From Chloroflexota bacterium (GTDB taxonomy: Bacteria > Chloroflexota > Anaerolineae > B4-G1 > DUEL01), in NCBI GenBank assembly GCA_017743275.1, contig JAGHZG010000035.1, positions 1 to 9,365 on the forward strand: a stretch of 9,365 nucleotides of DNA. Reading direction: 5' to 3'. Made by a program: the position numbers and the translations under genes. Below the pieces are notes generated by a model. That model was not told the DNA's origin. It saw only the letters and a list, made by a program, of their open reading frames with translations, and did not search any database. Within the stretch, counting starts at the first letter, position 1; every line of letters starts with the position of its first letter. Of this stretch, positions 1 to 6,179 are shown in pieces.

Positions 1-5
1 GTCCT

Positions 6-33
6 TATTTTTAATTTTTAATTGTTAATTGTT
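6..33. repeat. Heptanucleotide tandem array overlapping the fabF stop
   Basis: Four consecutive 7-bp units read on the + strand as TATTTTT, AATTTTT, AATTGTT, AATTGTT. This AT-rich block contrasts sharply with the GC-rich gene beside it. The fabF stop codon (25-27 on the - strand) lies inside the array, so the last residues of FabF (MNN) are encoded by repeat-like DNA. The array may continue past the window edge. Heptanucleotide arrays (STRR-type) are known from filamentous cyanobacteria; the comparison is only by unit length. Confidence 0.7.
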
Positions 34-1317
34 CATTTTTTTCATTACCAGACACGCGTTTTGTCCTCCCAACCCGAAAGAGTTGGAGAGTACCACCCGG
101 ACCTCGGCCCGGCGGGCCTGCCCGGGGACGTAGTCCAGGTCGCACTCCGGGTCCGGCTCCTCCAGGTTGACCGTCGGATGGATGACCTGGTCCCGCAGGG
201 TCAGCACGCAGGCCACCGCCTCTATGGCCCCCGACCCGCCCATCGCGTGGCCGGTCATGGACTTGGTGGCGCTGATGGGGACCCGATAGGCGTGGGGGCC
301 GAAGACCCCCTTGATAGCCCGTGTCTCCACCACATCGTTGAGGGGAGTCGCCGTACCGTGCGCGTTGATGTAATCCACGTCCTCGGGCCGCAGGCCGGCG
401 TCCTCCAGCGCCCAACGCATGGCCCGCATCGCGCCCTGCCCCTCCGGGTCCGGCTGGGCCACATGGAATCCGTCCGACGACGAGGACCACCCCGCCACCT
501 CCGCCAGGATGGGCGCGCCGCGCGCCCGCGCGTGCTCCAACCGCTCCAGGACCAGGATGCCCGCTCCCTCGGCCAGGACAAACCCGTCCCGCTGAGCGTC
601 AAAGGGGCGGCTGGCCCGATGGGGCTCCTCGTTGCGGGTGGAGATGGCCCGCATTGCTGCGAACCCCGCGATGGCGATTTCATGGATGAACCCCTCCGCC
701 CCTCCGGCGATGACAATATCGGCGGCGCCGCGCCGAATCACCTCGGCTCCCTCTCCCACTGCCTGAGTCCCCGCCGCGCACGCGGTGACAACGGTCAGGG
801 TTGGCCCCAGCGCCTGGGCCCATCCGCTGATGTGGTGGGCTGGCATGTTGGGCAACGAGGCGGTGATCCCGAACGGGCTGACCCGTTCCCACCCCCGCTC
901 CCAGAGGACGCGCGCCTGGGCAAAGGCCCACTCCAGCCCGCCGATGCCGGTGCCGATAACCACTCCGGCCCACTCCCCCAGCGGCGGCGTGAGCCCCGCC
1001 ATAGATAGCGCCTCCTGCGCCGCCGCGACCGCCAGTTGGGAGACCCGGGAGATGCGGCGAGCCTCTTTGACGGGCATGTACCGGCCCGGGTCAAACCCCT
1101 TCACCTCCCCCGCGATGCGCACCGGCAGGTGGGAGGGGTCAAACTGGGTGATGGGGCCGATGCCGGAGCGGCCCGCCAGCAACCCCTGCCAGGTCTCCTC
1201 CGCCGTTAGCCCCAGAGGGGTGACCGCGCCCACACCGGTGACGACGACGCGAGGCCGGCTCATTCGTGCCAGGCACTTTGGAAAGTGCCTGGCACGTAGG
1301 ACACGGGGCCGGCTCAT
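25..1317 (-). CDS. fabF: Beta-ketoacyl-ACP synthase II
   Basis: Condensing enzyme of cytosolic type II fatty-acid synthesis: it joins malonyl-ACP to acyl-ACP. The fold and catalytic set are complete. In the 430-residue reading the nucleophile is Cys180 in VVTACAAG, the catalytic histidines are His320 in NAHGTATPLND and His357 in KSMTGHAMGG with Lys352, and the C-terminal gate motif is SNSFGLGG near 411-418. Starting at Met19 (base 1263) gives 412 residues, the usual family length, beginning MSRPRVVVTGVG. I chose base 1317 instead. It has AAGGAG seven bases upstream and overlaps the plsX stop as ATGA, while the 1263 start has only a hairpin in front of it and no SD. The 18 extra residues start with a second MSRPRV and come from a palindrome insertion. 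It is the last gene of the leftward operon. The product call is very sure; the start is less so. Confidence 0.96.
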   Translation of the reverse strand: MSRPRVLRARHFPKCLARMSRPRVVVTGVGAVTPLGLTAEETWQGLLAGRSGIGPITQFDPSHLPVRIAGEVKGFDPGRYMPVKEARRISRVSQLAVAAAQEALSMAGLTPPLGEWAGVVIGTGIGGLEWAFAQARVLWERGWERVSPFGITASLPNMPAHHISGWAQALGPTLTVVTACAAGTQAVGEGAEVIRRGAADIVIAGGAEGFIHEIAIAGFAAMRAISTRNEEPHRASRPFDAQRDGFVLAEGAGILVLERLEHARARGAPILAEVAGWSSSSDGFHVAQPDPEGQGAMRAMRWALEDAGLRPEDVDYINAHGTATPLNDVVETRAIKGVFGPHAYRVPISATKSMTGHAMGGSGAIEAVACVLTLRDQVIHPTVNLEEPDPECDLDYVPGQARRAEVRVVLSNSFGLGGQNACLVMKKMNN

Positions 1318-1319
1318 TC
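1246..1319 (-). repeat. 20-bp direct repeat flanking a palindrome at the fabF start
   Basis: On the - strand, the 20 bases running from 1319 to 1300 and the 20 bases running from 1265 to 1246 match at 18 of 20 positions, including a perfect 13-bp core (GAATGAGCCGGCC). Both encode MSRPRV, and the two differences are synonymous. The copies are 54 bp apart, exactly 18 codons. Between them is a perfect palindrome. The layout resembles an insertion that duplicated its target, with the frame of fabF preserved. Confidence 0.85.
1265..1296. repeat. Perfect 15-bp-arm palindrome, copy 1
   Basis: The left arm CGTGCCAGGCACTTT (1265-1279) is the exact reverse complement of 1282-1296, with only GG between them. 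A related copy at 2387-2418 matches at 28 of 32 positions, so this is a dispersed repeat and not a chance hairpin. If fabF starts at 1317, the palindrome is coding and adds RARHFPKCLAR to the protein. There is no T-run after it, so an intrinsic terminator is unlikely. Confidence 0.9.
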
Positions 1320-2363
1320 TTCTTCTCCTTCGGGGACGGCCTGAGCGGCTCCCGCACGCACCGCCTCCAAGACGTTGCCCATCACCGCCCGCCGGGCCTG
1401 GCCGACGGCGTTCTTCACCGCTTTGGCGTTGGAGCGCCCGTGCCCGATGACGACCACGCCGTCCACCCCCATCAACAGCGCGCCGCCGTACTCGGCATAG
1501 TCCAGCCGCTTCGCCACCCGCCGCAGGGAGGGCACCAGCAGCGCCAGCCCGGGCAGCATCGCCAACAGCCCCGGCAGCAGCAGCACCAGCGCGACTTTGT
1601 TCAGCGGGCCGCCGGTCAGTTCCCGCCGCAGGAAGCGGAAGAGGAACGAGGCGATGGCCTCCGTCGTCTTCAGCATCACGTTGCCGGTGAAGCCGTCGGT
1701 GAGGACCACGTCGGCGGCGCCCCGGGTGACCTCTTTGGGCTCCACGTTGCCCACGAAGTGGAGGCCGCTCCGGGCCAGCAGGGCGTACGTATCCCGCACC
1801 AGCATGTTCCCCTTATCCGGCTCCTCGCCGTTGGAGACCAGCCCCACCCGGGGGTTGGAGATGCCCCAGACCTGCTCCACATAGGCAACGCCCATCCGGG
1901 CGAACTGGAGGAGGTACTCCGGCTTGCAGTCGGCGGTGGCACCGTTATCTATCAGGAGGACCGGGTTGGGGGCGACCGGATAGATGGTCGCCAGGGCAGG
2001 CCGCTTGATGCCCCGGATGCGGCCCAGGTCAAAGATGGCGGAGGCCAGGACGGCGGCCGTGTTCCCGGCGGAGACAAAGGCATCGGCCTGACCGTCCCGC
2101 ACCATCCGCATGCCGACGCGGATGGAGGAATCCCGTTTGCGCTTCACCGCGTCGGTGTGCTCATGCATTTCTATCACTTCGGGGGCATGGACGATGGTGA
2201 TGGGGAGGCCCGAGGTATCGTATCGGGCCAGTTCGTCCCGCACGACCTCCTCGGGGCCAACCAGGATGATCTCGTCGCCCCACTCCCGAGCGGCCATAAC
2301 CCCACCGGCTACGTCCGGCACCGGCCGGCCATCGGAGCCCATTGCGTCCAGAACGATGCGCAT
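1314..2363 (-). CDS. plsX: Phosphate acyltransferase PlsX
   Basis: Makes acyl-phosphate from acyl-ACP, the acyl donor for PlsY in phosphatidic acid synthesis. The protein has 349 residues, a normal family length. It begins MRIVLDAMGSD (family form DAMGGD) and contains FVSAGNTAAVLAS (97-109), LIDNGATADCKPEYL, NGEEPDKGN (178-186), VLTDGFTGNVMLK (220-232) and a C-terminal RLDYAEYGGALLMGVDG block (286-302). The start has an excellent AGGAGG eight bases upstream. One oddity is a long, strongly hydrophobic leucine-rich stretch at about 257-280, where the family has the tip of a helical hairpin thought to touch the membrane. It lies between cvpA and fabF, a pairing that fits lipid synthesis. Palindromes flank the gene on both sides. 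Confidence 0.96.
   Translation of the reverse strand: MRIVLDAMGSDGRPVPDVAGGVMAAREWGDEIILVGPEEVVRDELARYDTSGLPITIVHAPEVIEMHEHTDAVKRKRDSSIRVGMRMVRDGQADAFVSAGNTAAVLASAIFDLGRIRGIKRPALATIYPVAPNPVLLIDNGATADCKPEYLLQFARMGVAYVEQVWGISNPRVGLVSNGEEPDKGNMLVRDTYALLARSGLHFVGNVEPKEVTRGAADVVLTDGFTGNVMLKTTEAIASFLFRFLRRELTGGPLNKVALVLLLPGLLAMLPGLALLVPSLRRVAKRLDYAEYGGALLMGVDGVVVIGHGRSNAKAVKNAVGQARRAVMGNVLEAVRAGAAQAVPEGEEE
1325..1330 (-). promoter_or_regulatory. Ribosome binding site deciding the fabF start
   Basis: AAGGAG on the - strand, seven bases upstream of the ATG at 1317. It lies inside the plsX 3' end, so fabF translation is probably coupled to plsX termination through the ATGA overlap at 1314-1317. The alternative ATG at 1263 is 61 bases away from it and has no SD of its own. 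Confidence 0.75.
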
Positions 2364-2371
2364 ATCCCGTT

Positions 2372-2377
2372 CCTCCT
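2372..2377 (-). promoter_or_regulatory. Ribosome binding site of plsX
   Basis: A perfect AGGAGG on the - strand, eight bases before the ATG at 2363. It fixes the plsX start at MRIVLDAMG and argues against the in-frame ATG at 2417, which lies inside the palindrome. Confidence 0.85.
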
Positions 2378-2383
2378 CATTTC

Positions 2384-2421
2384 GAACGTGCCAGGCGCTT
2401 TTGGAAATGCCTGGCACGTTC
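2384..2421. repeat. Palindrome copy 2 between cvpA and plsX
   Basis: Arms of 13 bp (GAACGTGCCAGGC at 2384-2396 and its exact reverse complement at 2409-2421) enclose a 12-base centre that can pair partly. The inner 32 bp (2387-2418) match the palindrome at 1265-1296 at 28 of 32 positions. Here it is in the 69-bp spacer between cvpA and plsX, seven bases upstream of the plsX SD. No T-run follows on the transcribed strand. It could form an mRNA hairpin that affects stability between the two cistrons; that is inference. Confidence 0.88.
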
Positions 2422-2432
2422 CATGTGAACTT

Positions 2433-2981
2433 TTACCCGCCCAGGTAGAAAATCGGCGGCGGTACTGGCATCCAGAGTTTGTGCAGGCCCAGATATACAG
2501 TAAGGAACTGGGTCAGAAGGGGACGCAGAGCGGTAGATTGCCACATGTATGCTGTGGTGATGCGCAGCCCCTCCAGTGCCCTCCCCCACGTCTGCTGGGG
2601 GGCGTGACCCAGAGTGGCGACCAGCAGGCTGACCACGATCAATCCGCAAAATACGCCGGGCAGGAGCCCCAGCAGTTGGTCCAGAAAACCCAGCGCGGGC
2701 AGACGGGTATCTGGGAATCCTTTGCGCATGAGAATCTCCAGCGTCACTGTGACGCTGATGAAGAGAATCCAGAACACAATGAACTGGGTCAACGTGGGGG
2801 TTTTGCCGCCAATCGCGCTCACGAAGATCGCCGCGTAAGGATACAGCAGCCCGGCGGCCACCGTCGCCAAATAGAGGAACAGCAGGCTGAACAACTGGCG
2901 GATCAGCCCGGCCACAACGGACAGGATGCAGATGACCAGGAAGATCAGGACCAGCAGAATGTCCAGAAATCCGAAGTTCAT
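2433..2981 (-). CDS. CvpA-family integral membrane protein
   Basis: A 182-residue membrane protein of the CvpA (colicin V production) family, whose biochemical role is not settled. Four hydrophobic segments are visible at about 3-25, 28-52, 64-84 and 99-124. The fourth carries the glycine-rich family signature LDQLLGLLPGVFCGL (100-114). The C-terminal tail of about 55 residues ends in PVPPPIFYLGG. The start at 2981 has GGAGGGG close upstream (minus-strand GGAGGGGACC before ATG). The upstream radical SAM gene ends only 11 bases away, so the two are certainly cotranscribed. Being next to plsX suggests an envelope role but does not prove one. Confidence 0.85.
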   Translation of the reverse strand: MNFGFLDILLVLIFLVICILSVVAGLIRQLFSLLFLYLATVAAGLLYPYAAIFVSAIGGKTPTLTQFIVFWILFISVTVTLEILMRKGFPDTRLPALGFLDQLLGLLPGVFCGLIVVSLLVATLGHAPQQTWGRALEGLRITTAYMWQSTALRPLLTQFLTVYLGLHKLWMPVPPPIFYLGG

Positions 2982-2992
2982 GGTCCCCTCCG

Positions 2993-4084
2993 TCAGAGAG
3001 ATCGAAGGCCCGGTGGCAGCCAGTCCAGCAGATGGCGGTTGCCAATGCGGACGCGGGTCAGGCCGGCCTGGCGGGCGGCGGCCTCCGCCTCCTCCGCCTG
3101 GCGGCGACTGGTGGTGCCCAGGTCGTGGAAGTAGAACTGGGGGGCGAAGGCCAGCAGCGCGTAGGGAATGCGTGGGTCAAAACTCGCGATAAACCGGGCG
3201 ATCTGCCCCACCTCCTCCGCGTCCACATAACCGGGTACCAGCAGCGTACTGGCGACAACCAGCGGAGGGTCAGGCCGTTCGGCGAACCGGGACGCTGCCC
3301 GGGCGAAGTTCTCCAGCGTGCGGGCGTTATCCACCCCCGTCAGCGCCCGATGGAGCGCGCGGTCCCAGGCCTTCAGGTCAAATTTGACGCATCCGCCGCT
3401 CCGCAGGGAAACCTCCACGGCACGGTCCATCAGGCGGGGATGGGCGCTCCCGTTGGTCTCCCAGCAGACCACGACGCCCCGTTCTGCCAGATGATGGGCG
3501 GAGGCCAGAGCGTGGGCCATCTGAGACGCCGGATCGCCACCGAAGTAGCAGACGCAGTATGTCTGCTGGTTGGCCAGGTCGGCCAGTTCCCGGGCGCTGA
3601 TTTTCCTGGAGCGGCGCGGGTCCGCGTCCCGGTAGTGCCAGTTCTGACAGAACAGGCAGTTGAACGTACACGCGGAGTAGAAGACTGCCAGATTGTGTTG
3701 GCCCCGCTGAGCGGATCCCGAACAGACCCAATCCGCCACGCAGTTGGTGGGGAGGGGGTCGCGGTACCACTGGAGAAGGCCCTGCTCTGGAGTTCCCGCC
3801 AGGTGGCGGAGTTTTCCCTCGCGGACTTCCCGGAGGCCACAGTATCCCTGTTCTCCCTCACCGATGACGCACTCGTGGACACACAGGCCGCAGAGAACCC
3901 CATCGGAGGCGCGGGGCGGGGTTTCCGGCAGGCCGAAGATGTGGCGCGTGGCCCTATGGGCCGTCTCGGCGATGCGCAGTGCGTCCGGACGGCCCTCCCG
4001 AAGGCACTCTCGACAGACGCTCAGGATGGCAGCAATGGGCAAATCGGAGCGCCCACAGAGGACACAGGTCATTGGCCCCAACAT
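2993..4084 (-). CDS. Radical SAM protein, PflA/AmrS-like, with N-terminal cysteine knuckles
   Basis: A 363-residue radical SAM enzyme related to the PflA/COG1180 and AmmeMemoRadiSam groups. The cluster-binding CX3CX2C motif is CTFNCLFCQNWH, with Cys139, Cys143 and Cys146. A preceding CGLCVHECVIGEGEQGYCGLR block (from Cys65) is typical of the AmrS group. In addition, residues 7-27 carry two CxxC pairs (C7/C10 and C24/C27) that look like a zinc knuckle. FGGDP at 181-185 corresponds to the GGE-type SAM-binding region. The substrate is unknown, and no AMMECR1 or Memo gene is in the window. It is the first gene of the operon. The ATG at 4072 (MTCVLCGR) is an alternative start that leaves a more normal leader from the predicted promoter. 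The radical SAM call is firm; the subgroup is less so. Confidence 0.88.
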   Translation of the reverse strand: MLGPMTCVLCGRSDLPIAAILSVCRECLREGRPDALRIAETAHRATRHIFGLPETPPRASDGVLCGLCVHECVIGEGEQGYCGLREVREGKLRHLAGTPEQGLLQWYRDPLPTNCVADWVCSGSAQRGQHNLAVFYSACTFNCLFCQNWHYRDADPRRSRKISARELADLANQQTYCVCYFGGDPASQMAHALASAHHLAERGVVVCWETNGSAHPRLMDRAVEVSLRSGGCVKFDLKAWDRALHRALTGVDNARTLENFARAASRFAERPDPPLVVASTLLVPGYVDAEEVGQIARFIASFDPRIPYALLAFAPQFYFHDLGTTSRRQAEEAEAAARQAGLTRVRIGNRHLLDWLPPGLRSL

Positions 4085-4096
4085 CTTCCAGAAGCA

Positions 4097-4125
4097 ATTT
4101 TATCACCGCCTTGAAGGATAGGCAA
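4097..4125 (-). promoter_or_regulatory. Sigma-70-type promoter of the radical SAM-cvpA-plsX-fabF operon
   Basis: Read on the - strand: -35 TTGCCT (4125-4120), 17-bp spacer, -10 TAAAAT (4102-4097) preceded by an extended -10 TGA. Transcription would start near 4090, leaving about 6 bases before the ATG at 4084 or about 18 before the ATG at 4072. The -35 hexamer is identical to that of the tRNA promoter on the other strand. Confidence 0.6.
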
Positions 4126-4148
4126 ATTTCCACGTAACTGTTCAGCAT

Positions 4149-4200
4149 CACCCCTCCCCCAGCGGCTTCGCCGCCCGCCGCAGGCGGCGGGGGTGGGGTG
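4149..4200. repeat. GC-rich nested palindrome in the divergent spacer
   Basis: The outer arms CACCCCTCCCCC (4149-4160) and 4189-4200 are inverted copies with one mismatch. Inside are GCGGC-TTC-GCCGC (4162-4174) and GCCGCC/GGCGGC (4170-4175 and 4183-4188), which compete for pairing. It lies between the divergent operon promoter and the tRNA promoter. It has no T-run on either side, so it looks more like a dispersed repeat than a terminator. Nothing else is seen in 4126-4230. Confidence 0.7.
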
Positions 4201-4232
4201 AGGAAGCCTGAAAGGTTACATTCCACTGCCAC

Positions 4233-4260
4233 TTGCCTTTCTGGAAGATGATGCTATAAT
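4233..4260 (+). promoter_or_regulatory. Promoter of the tRNA-Val gene
   Basis: -35 TTGCCT (4233-4238), 16-bp spacer, perfect -10 TATAAT (4255-4260) with extended -10 TGC at 4252-4254. The expected transcription start lies at about 4267, right at the 5' end of the tRNA, so little or no 5' leader would be removed. Confidence 0.8.
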
Positions 4261-4267
4261 AAGAATC

Positions 4268-4341
4268 GGGCGCGTAGCTCAGCTGGTTAGAGCGCCACAC
4301 TCACATTGTGGAGGTCAGGGGTTCGAATCCCTTCGCGCCCA
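4268..4341 (+). tRNA. tRNA-Val, anticodon CAC
   Basis: A full 74-base cloverleaf. The acceptor stem GGGCGCG (4268-4274) pairs perfectly with CGCGCCC (4334-4340), followed by discriminator A4341. The D stem is GCTC/GAGC. The anticodon stem is CCACA/TGTGG with a seven-base loop, CTCACAT, whose anticodon CAC at 4302-4304 reads GUG (valine). The T arm has the loop TTCGAAT. The 3' CCA is not encoded, so it must be added by nucleotidyltransferase. Confidence 0.96.
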
Positions 4342-4355
4342 CACGCCCTGACTAT

Positions 4356-4389
4356 CGCGGCCCGAAGGACTCTTCGGGCGCGTGTTTTT
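4356..4389 (+). terminator. Intrinsic terminator after tRNA-Val
   Basis: GCCCGAAG (4360-4367), loop GACT, CTTCGGGC (4372-4379), extended by CGC/GCG around one bulge, then TG and five T (4385-4389). It ends the tRNA transcript 15 bases after the tRNA begins its 3' trailer. The histidine kinase start is only 17 bases after the T-run. Confidence 0.85.
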
Positions 4390-4394
4390 AGAAT
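4389..4394 (+). promoter_or_regulatory. Candidate -10 element of the histidine kinase gene
   Basis: TAGAAT matches the -10 consensus at five of six positions and overlaps the end of the terminator T-run. No convincing -35 is seen 16-18 bases upstream. If used, transcription would start near 4401 and give a nearly leaderless mRNA for the ATG at 4407, in line with the absence of an SD there. Confidence 0.35.
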
Positions 4395-4406
4395 CTCCAC
4401 CCGCTG

Positions 4407-6179
4407 ATGAAGGAACCGACTTCCCCGGCGATACAGGACGTTATCCGGCACCGGCTGGAACTGGATTGGGTGGTCAGCAATCTGCGCTGGCTCCTTCTGC
4501 TGGCTGTTCTCCTTGTGGGTTTTTTGGACTCCACTCACGGTTTCCGTGGCCCCTTCTCTCTCCCGCTGAGCCTGTTGATCGGGATTGCAGTTGCTTACAA
4601 TCTGGCGCTGACCCTTCTTTTAGCATTCCACCGCTTCCCCTCCCTTCTTTCTACGATTGCCCTGGTGGTGGATACGGTTCTGGCAGTCGGCCTGATGGCC
4701 GTATCCGGGGGGCTGGAGAGCCCGCTGCTGTTCTTCAGTTTGTTCCCCATCATCACAGCGGCCCTTCGCTTTTCCTTCCTGACCAGCCTCGCTGTCGCTC
4801 TATTTATTGCGATTGGCTATCTGGGCCTGGGCTTCCTGAGGCCCATCCCTCTCCCCGTATCTACGCTGCTGGCGCAGATTGGGAATGTGATCATCATCCT
4901 GCTGGCCGCAGTGATTACTGCGCTGGTCGGCGGGCAGATGAAGCGACGTGTGGCCATCATCCGCCGGAGGGAAGAGCAGGAGGAACTGCGCCGGCTGCGC
5001 GCCCGTCACCAGCAATCCCGCCTCATTTTTGAACTGGCCAGCACGCTCAGCGCGACTCTGAACTACCAGCGGGTATTGGAGGCCATCCTGGACGTGGCCG
5101 AAATCGGCCTGCGCGAACTGGCGGGACAGGATGTGCCTGTGGTAGGGCTGATTCTCCTCTTCCGGGGAGATCGGTTGAGGGTTGCAGCATCCCGCCATAC
5201 TCCCCGCCGCGACCAGCAGGTGGCTCTGGAGGGGCAGTCGGGGGTGCTGGCTCAGGCGATCCAGACTGCTGAGCCCGCTCTCTGCCTGTTCCCGGGGGAG
5301 GACCCGGAACTGGGCCGATTTGTATCCCTCCACCAATGTCGGGAAGCGGTCGCGGTACCTCTGCGGGCCGGCTTTGAGACCTTCGGCATCGCCGTCTTTG
5401 GCAGTCCCCAAACCGGCCTGTTCACCCCCGACTATCAGGACCTGCTTGTTGCCCTCTGCAATCAGGGGGTCGTCGCCCTGCAGAACGCGCGCCTCTACCA
5501 GAGTCTGATGGAGGAGAAAGAGCGCATCGTTGCTGTAGAGGAGGACGCCCGCAAGAAACTGGCCCGCGATCTCCACGACGGTCCCACCCAGTCTATCGCT
5601 GCCATCGCCATGCGGGTGAACTATGTCCAGACGCTCCTCAAAGAACGGCCCGAAGAGGCGCCAGCGGAACTGGAGCGTATTGAGGAACTGGCTCGTCGGA
5701 CCACCAAGGAAATCCGTCATATGCTGTTCACCCTTCGGCCGCTGATCCTGGAGACCCATGGATTGCGCGCGGCACTGGAGCAATATATCGCCAAGCGAAT
5801 GGAGACAGACCCGCTGCCCATTCGGCTGGAAGCGCCGGACGGCGTGGACGGCCGGCTGGATAAGGATCAGCAGGGCACGATTTTCTACATCATAGAAGAA
5901 GCGATCAGCAACGCCCGTAAACATGCCCATGCCAGCCAGATCGTGGTGCGGTTGCGCACCCAGGGCAACCTCTTCGTCGCTGAGGTGGTAGATGACGGTG
6001 TCGGATTTGACCCGCGGGTCCTGGAACAGGGATACGAAGAGCGCGGCAGCCTGGGCATGTTGAATATGCGGGAGCGGGCAGAACTGGCTGGCGGAAAACT
6101 GACCATCATCTCCGCTCCTGGGCAGGGCGCCACGGTGCGGCTGGAGGTTCCCCTGAAAGATGAGTATGCCCGTGGCTGA
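4407..6179 (+). CDS. Membrane sensor histidine kinase with GAF domain (NarL/DegS type)
   Basis: A 590-residue sensor kinase of a two-component system. Hydrophobic segments at roughly 27-42, 50-74, 80-99, 105-122, 125-144 and 151-175 form a membrane sensor without a large extracellular loop. A charged linker (178-205) leads to a GAF-like domain at about 205-365. The HisKA_3 dimerisation helix has the phospho-acceptor His390 in LARDLHDGPTQS. The HATPase_c domain follows, with N box Asn502 in EEAISNARKHAH, G1 box DDGVGFD (529-535) and G2 box GSLGMLNMRER (from about 547). All catalytic boxes look intact. No response regulator is in the window, so its partner must be encoded elsewhere. There is no SD, and an in-frame TAG at 4389 rules out a longer N-terminus. 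The next gene overlaps its end by 20 bases. The signal is unknown. Confidence 0.93.
   Translation: MKEPTSPAIQDVIRHRLELDWVVSNLRWLLLLAVLLVGFLDSTHGFRGPFSLPLSLLIGIAVAYNLALTLLLAFHRFPSLLSTIALVVDTVLAVGLMAVSGGLESPLLFFSLFPIITAALRFSFLTSLAVALFIAIGYLGLGFLRPIPLPVSTLLAQIGNVIIILLAAVITALVGGQMKRRVAIIRRREEQEELRRLRARHQQSRLIFELASTLSATLNYQRVLEAILDVAEIGLRELAGQDVPVVGLILLFRGDRLRVAASRHTPRRDQQVALEGQSGVLAQAIQTAEPALCLFPGEDPELGRFVSLHQCREAVAVPLRAGFETFGIAVFGSPQTGLFTPDYQDLLVALCNQGVVALQNARLYQSLMEEKERIVAVEEDARKKLARDLHDGPTQSIAAIAMRVNYVQTLLKERPEEAPAELERIEELARRTTKEIRHMLFTLRPLILETHGLRAALEQYIAKRMETDPLPIRLEAPDGVDGRLDKDQQGTIFYIIEEAISNARKHAHASQIVVRLRTQGNLFVAEVVDDGVGFDPRVLEQGYEERGSLGMLNMRERAELAGGKLTIISAPGQGATVRLEVPLKDEYARG

Noticed and set aside
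2364..2417. Upstream ATG at 2417 for plsX
   Set aside because: It is inside the palindrome and has no SD, while the ATG at 2363 has a perfect AGGAGG.
1266..3134. Long rightward open frame opposite plsX and cvpA
   Set aside because: It is a shadow of GC-rich coding on the other strand: His-, Gln- and Gly-rich composition, no family resemblance, and it covers two clear genes.
3032..4114. Rightward open frame opposite the radical SAM gene
   Set aside because: No recognisable motif; the opposite strand encodes the CX3CX2C enzyme.
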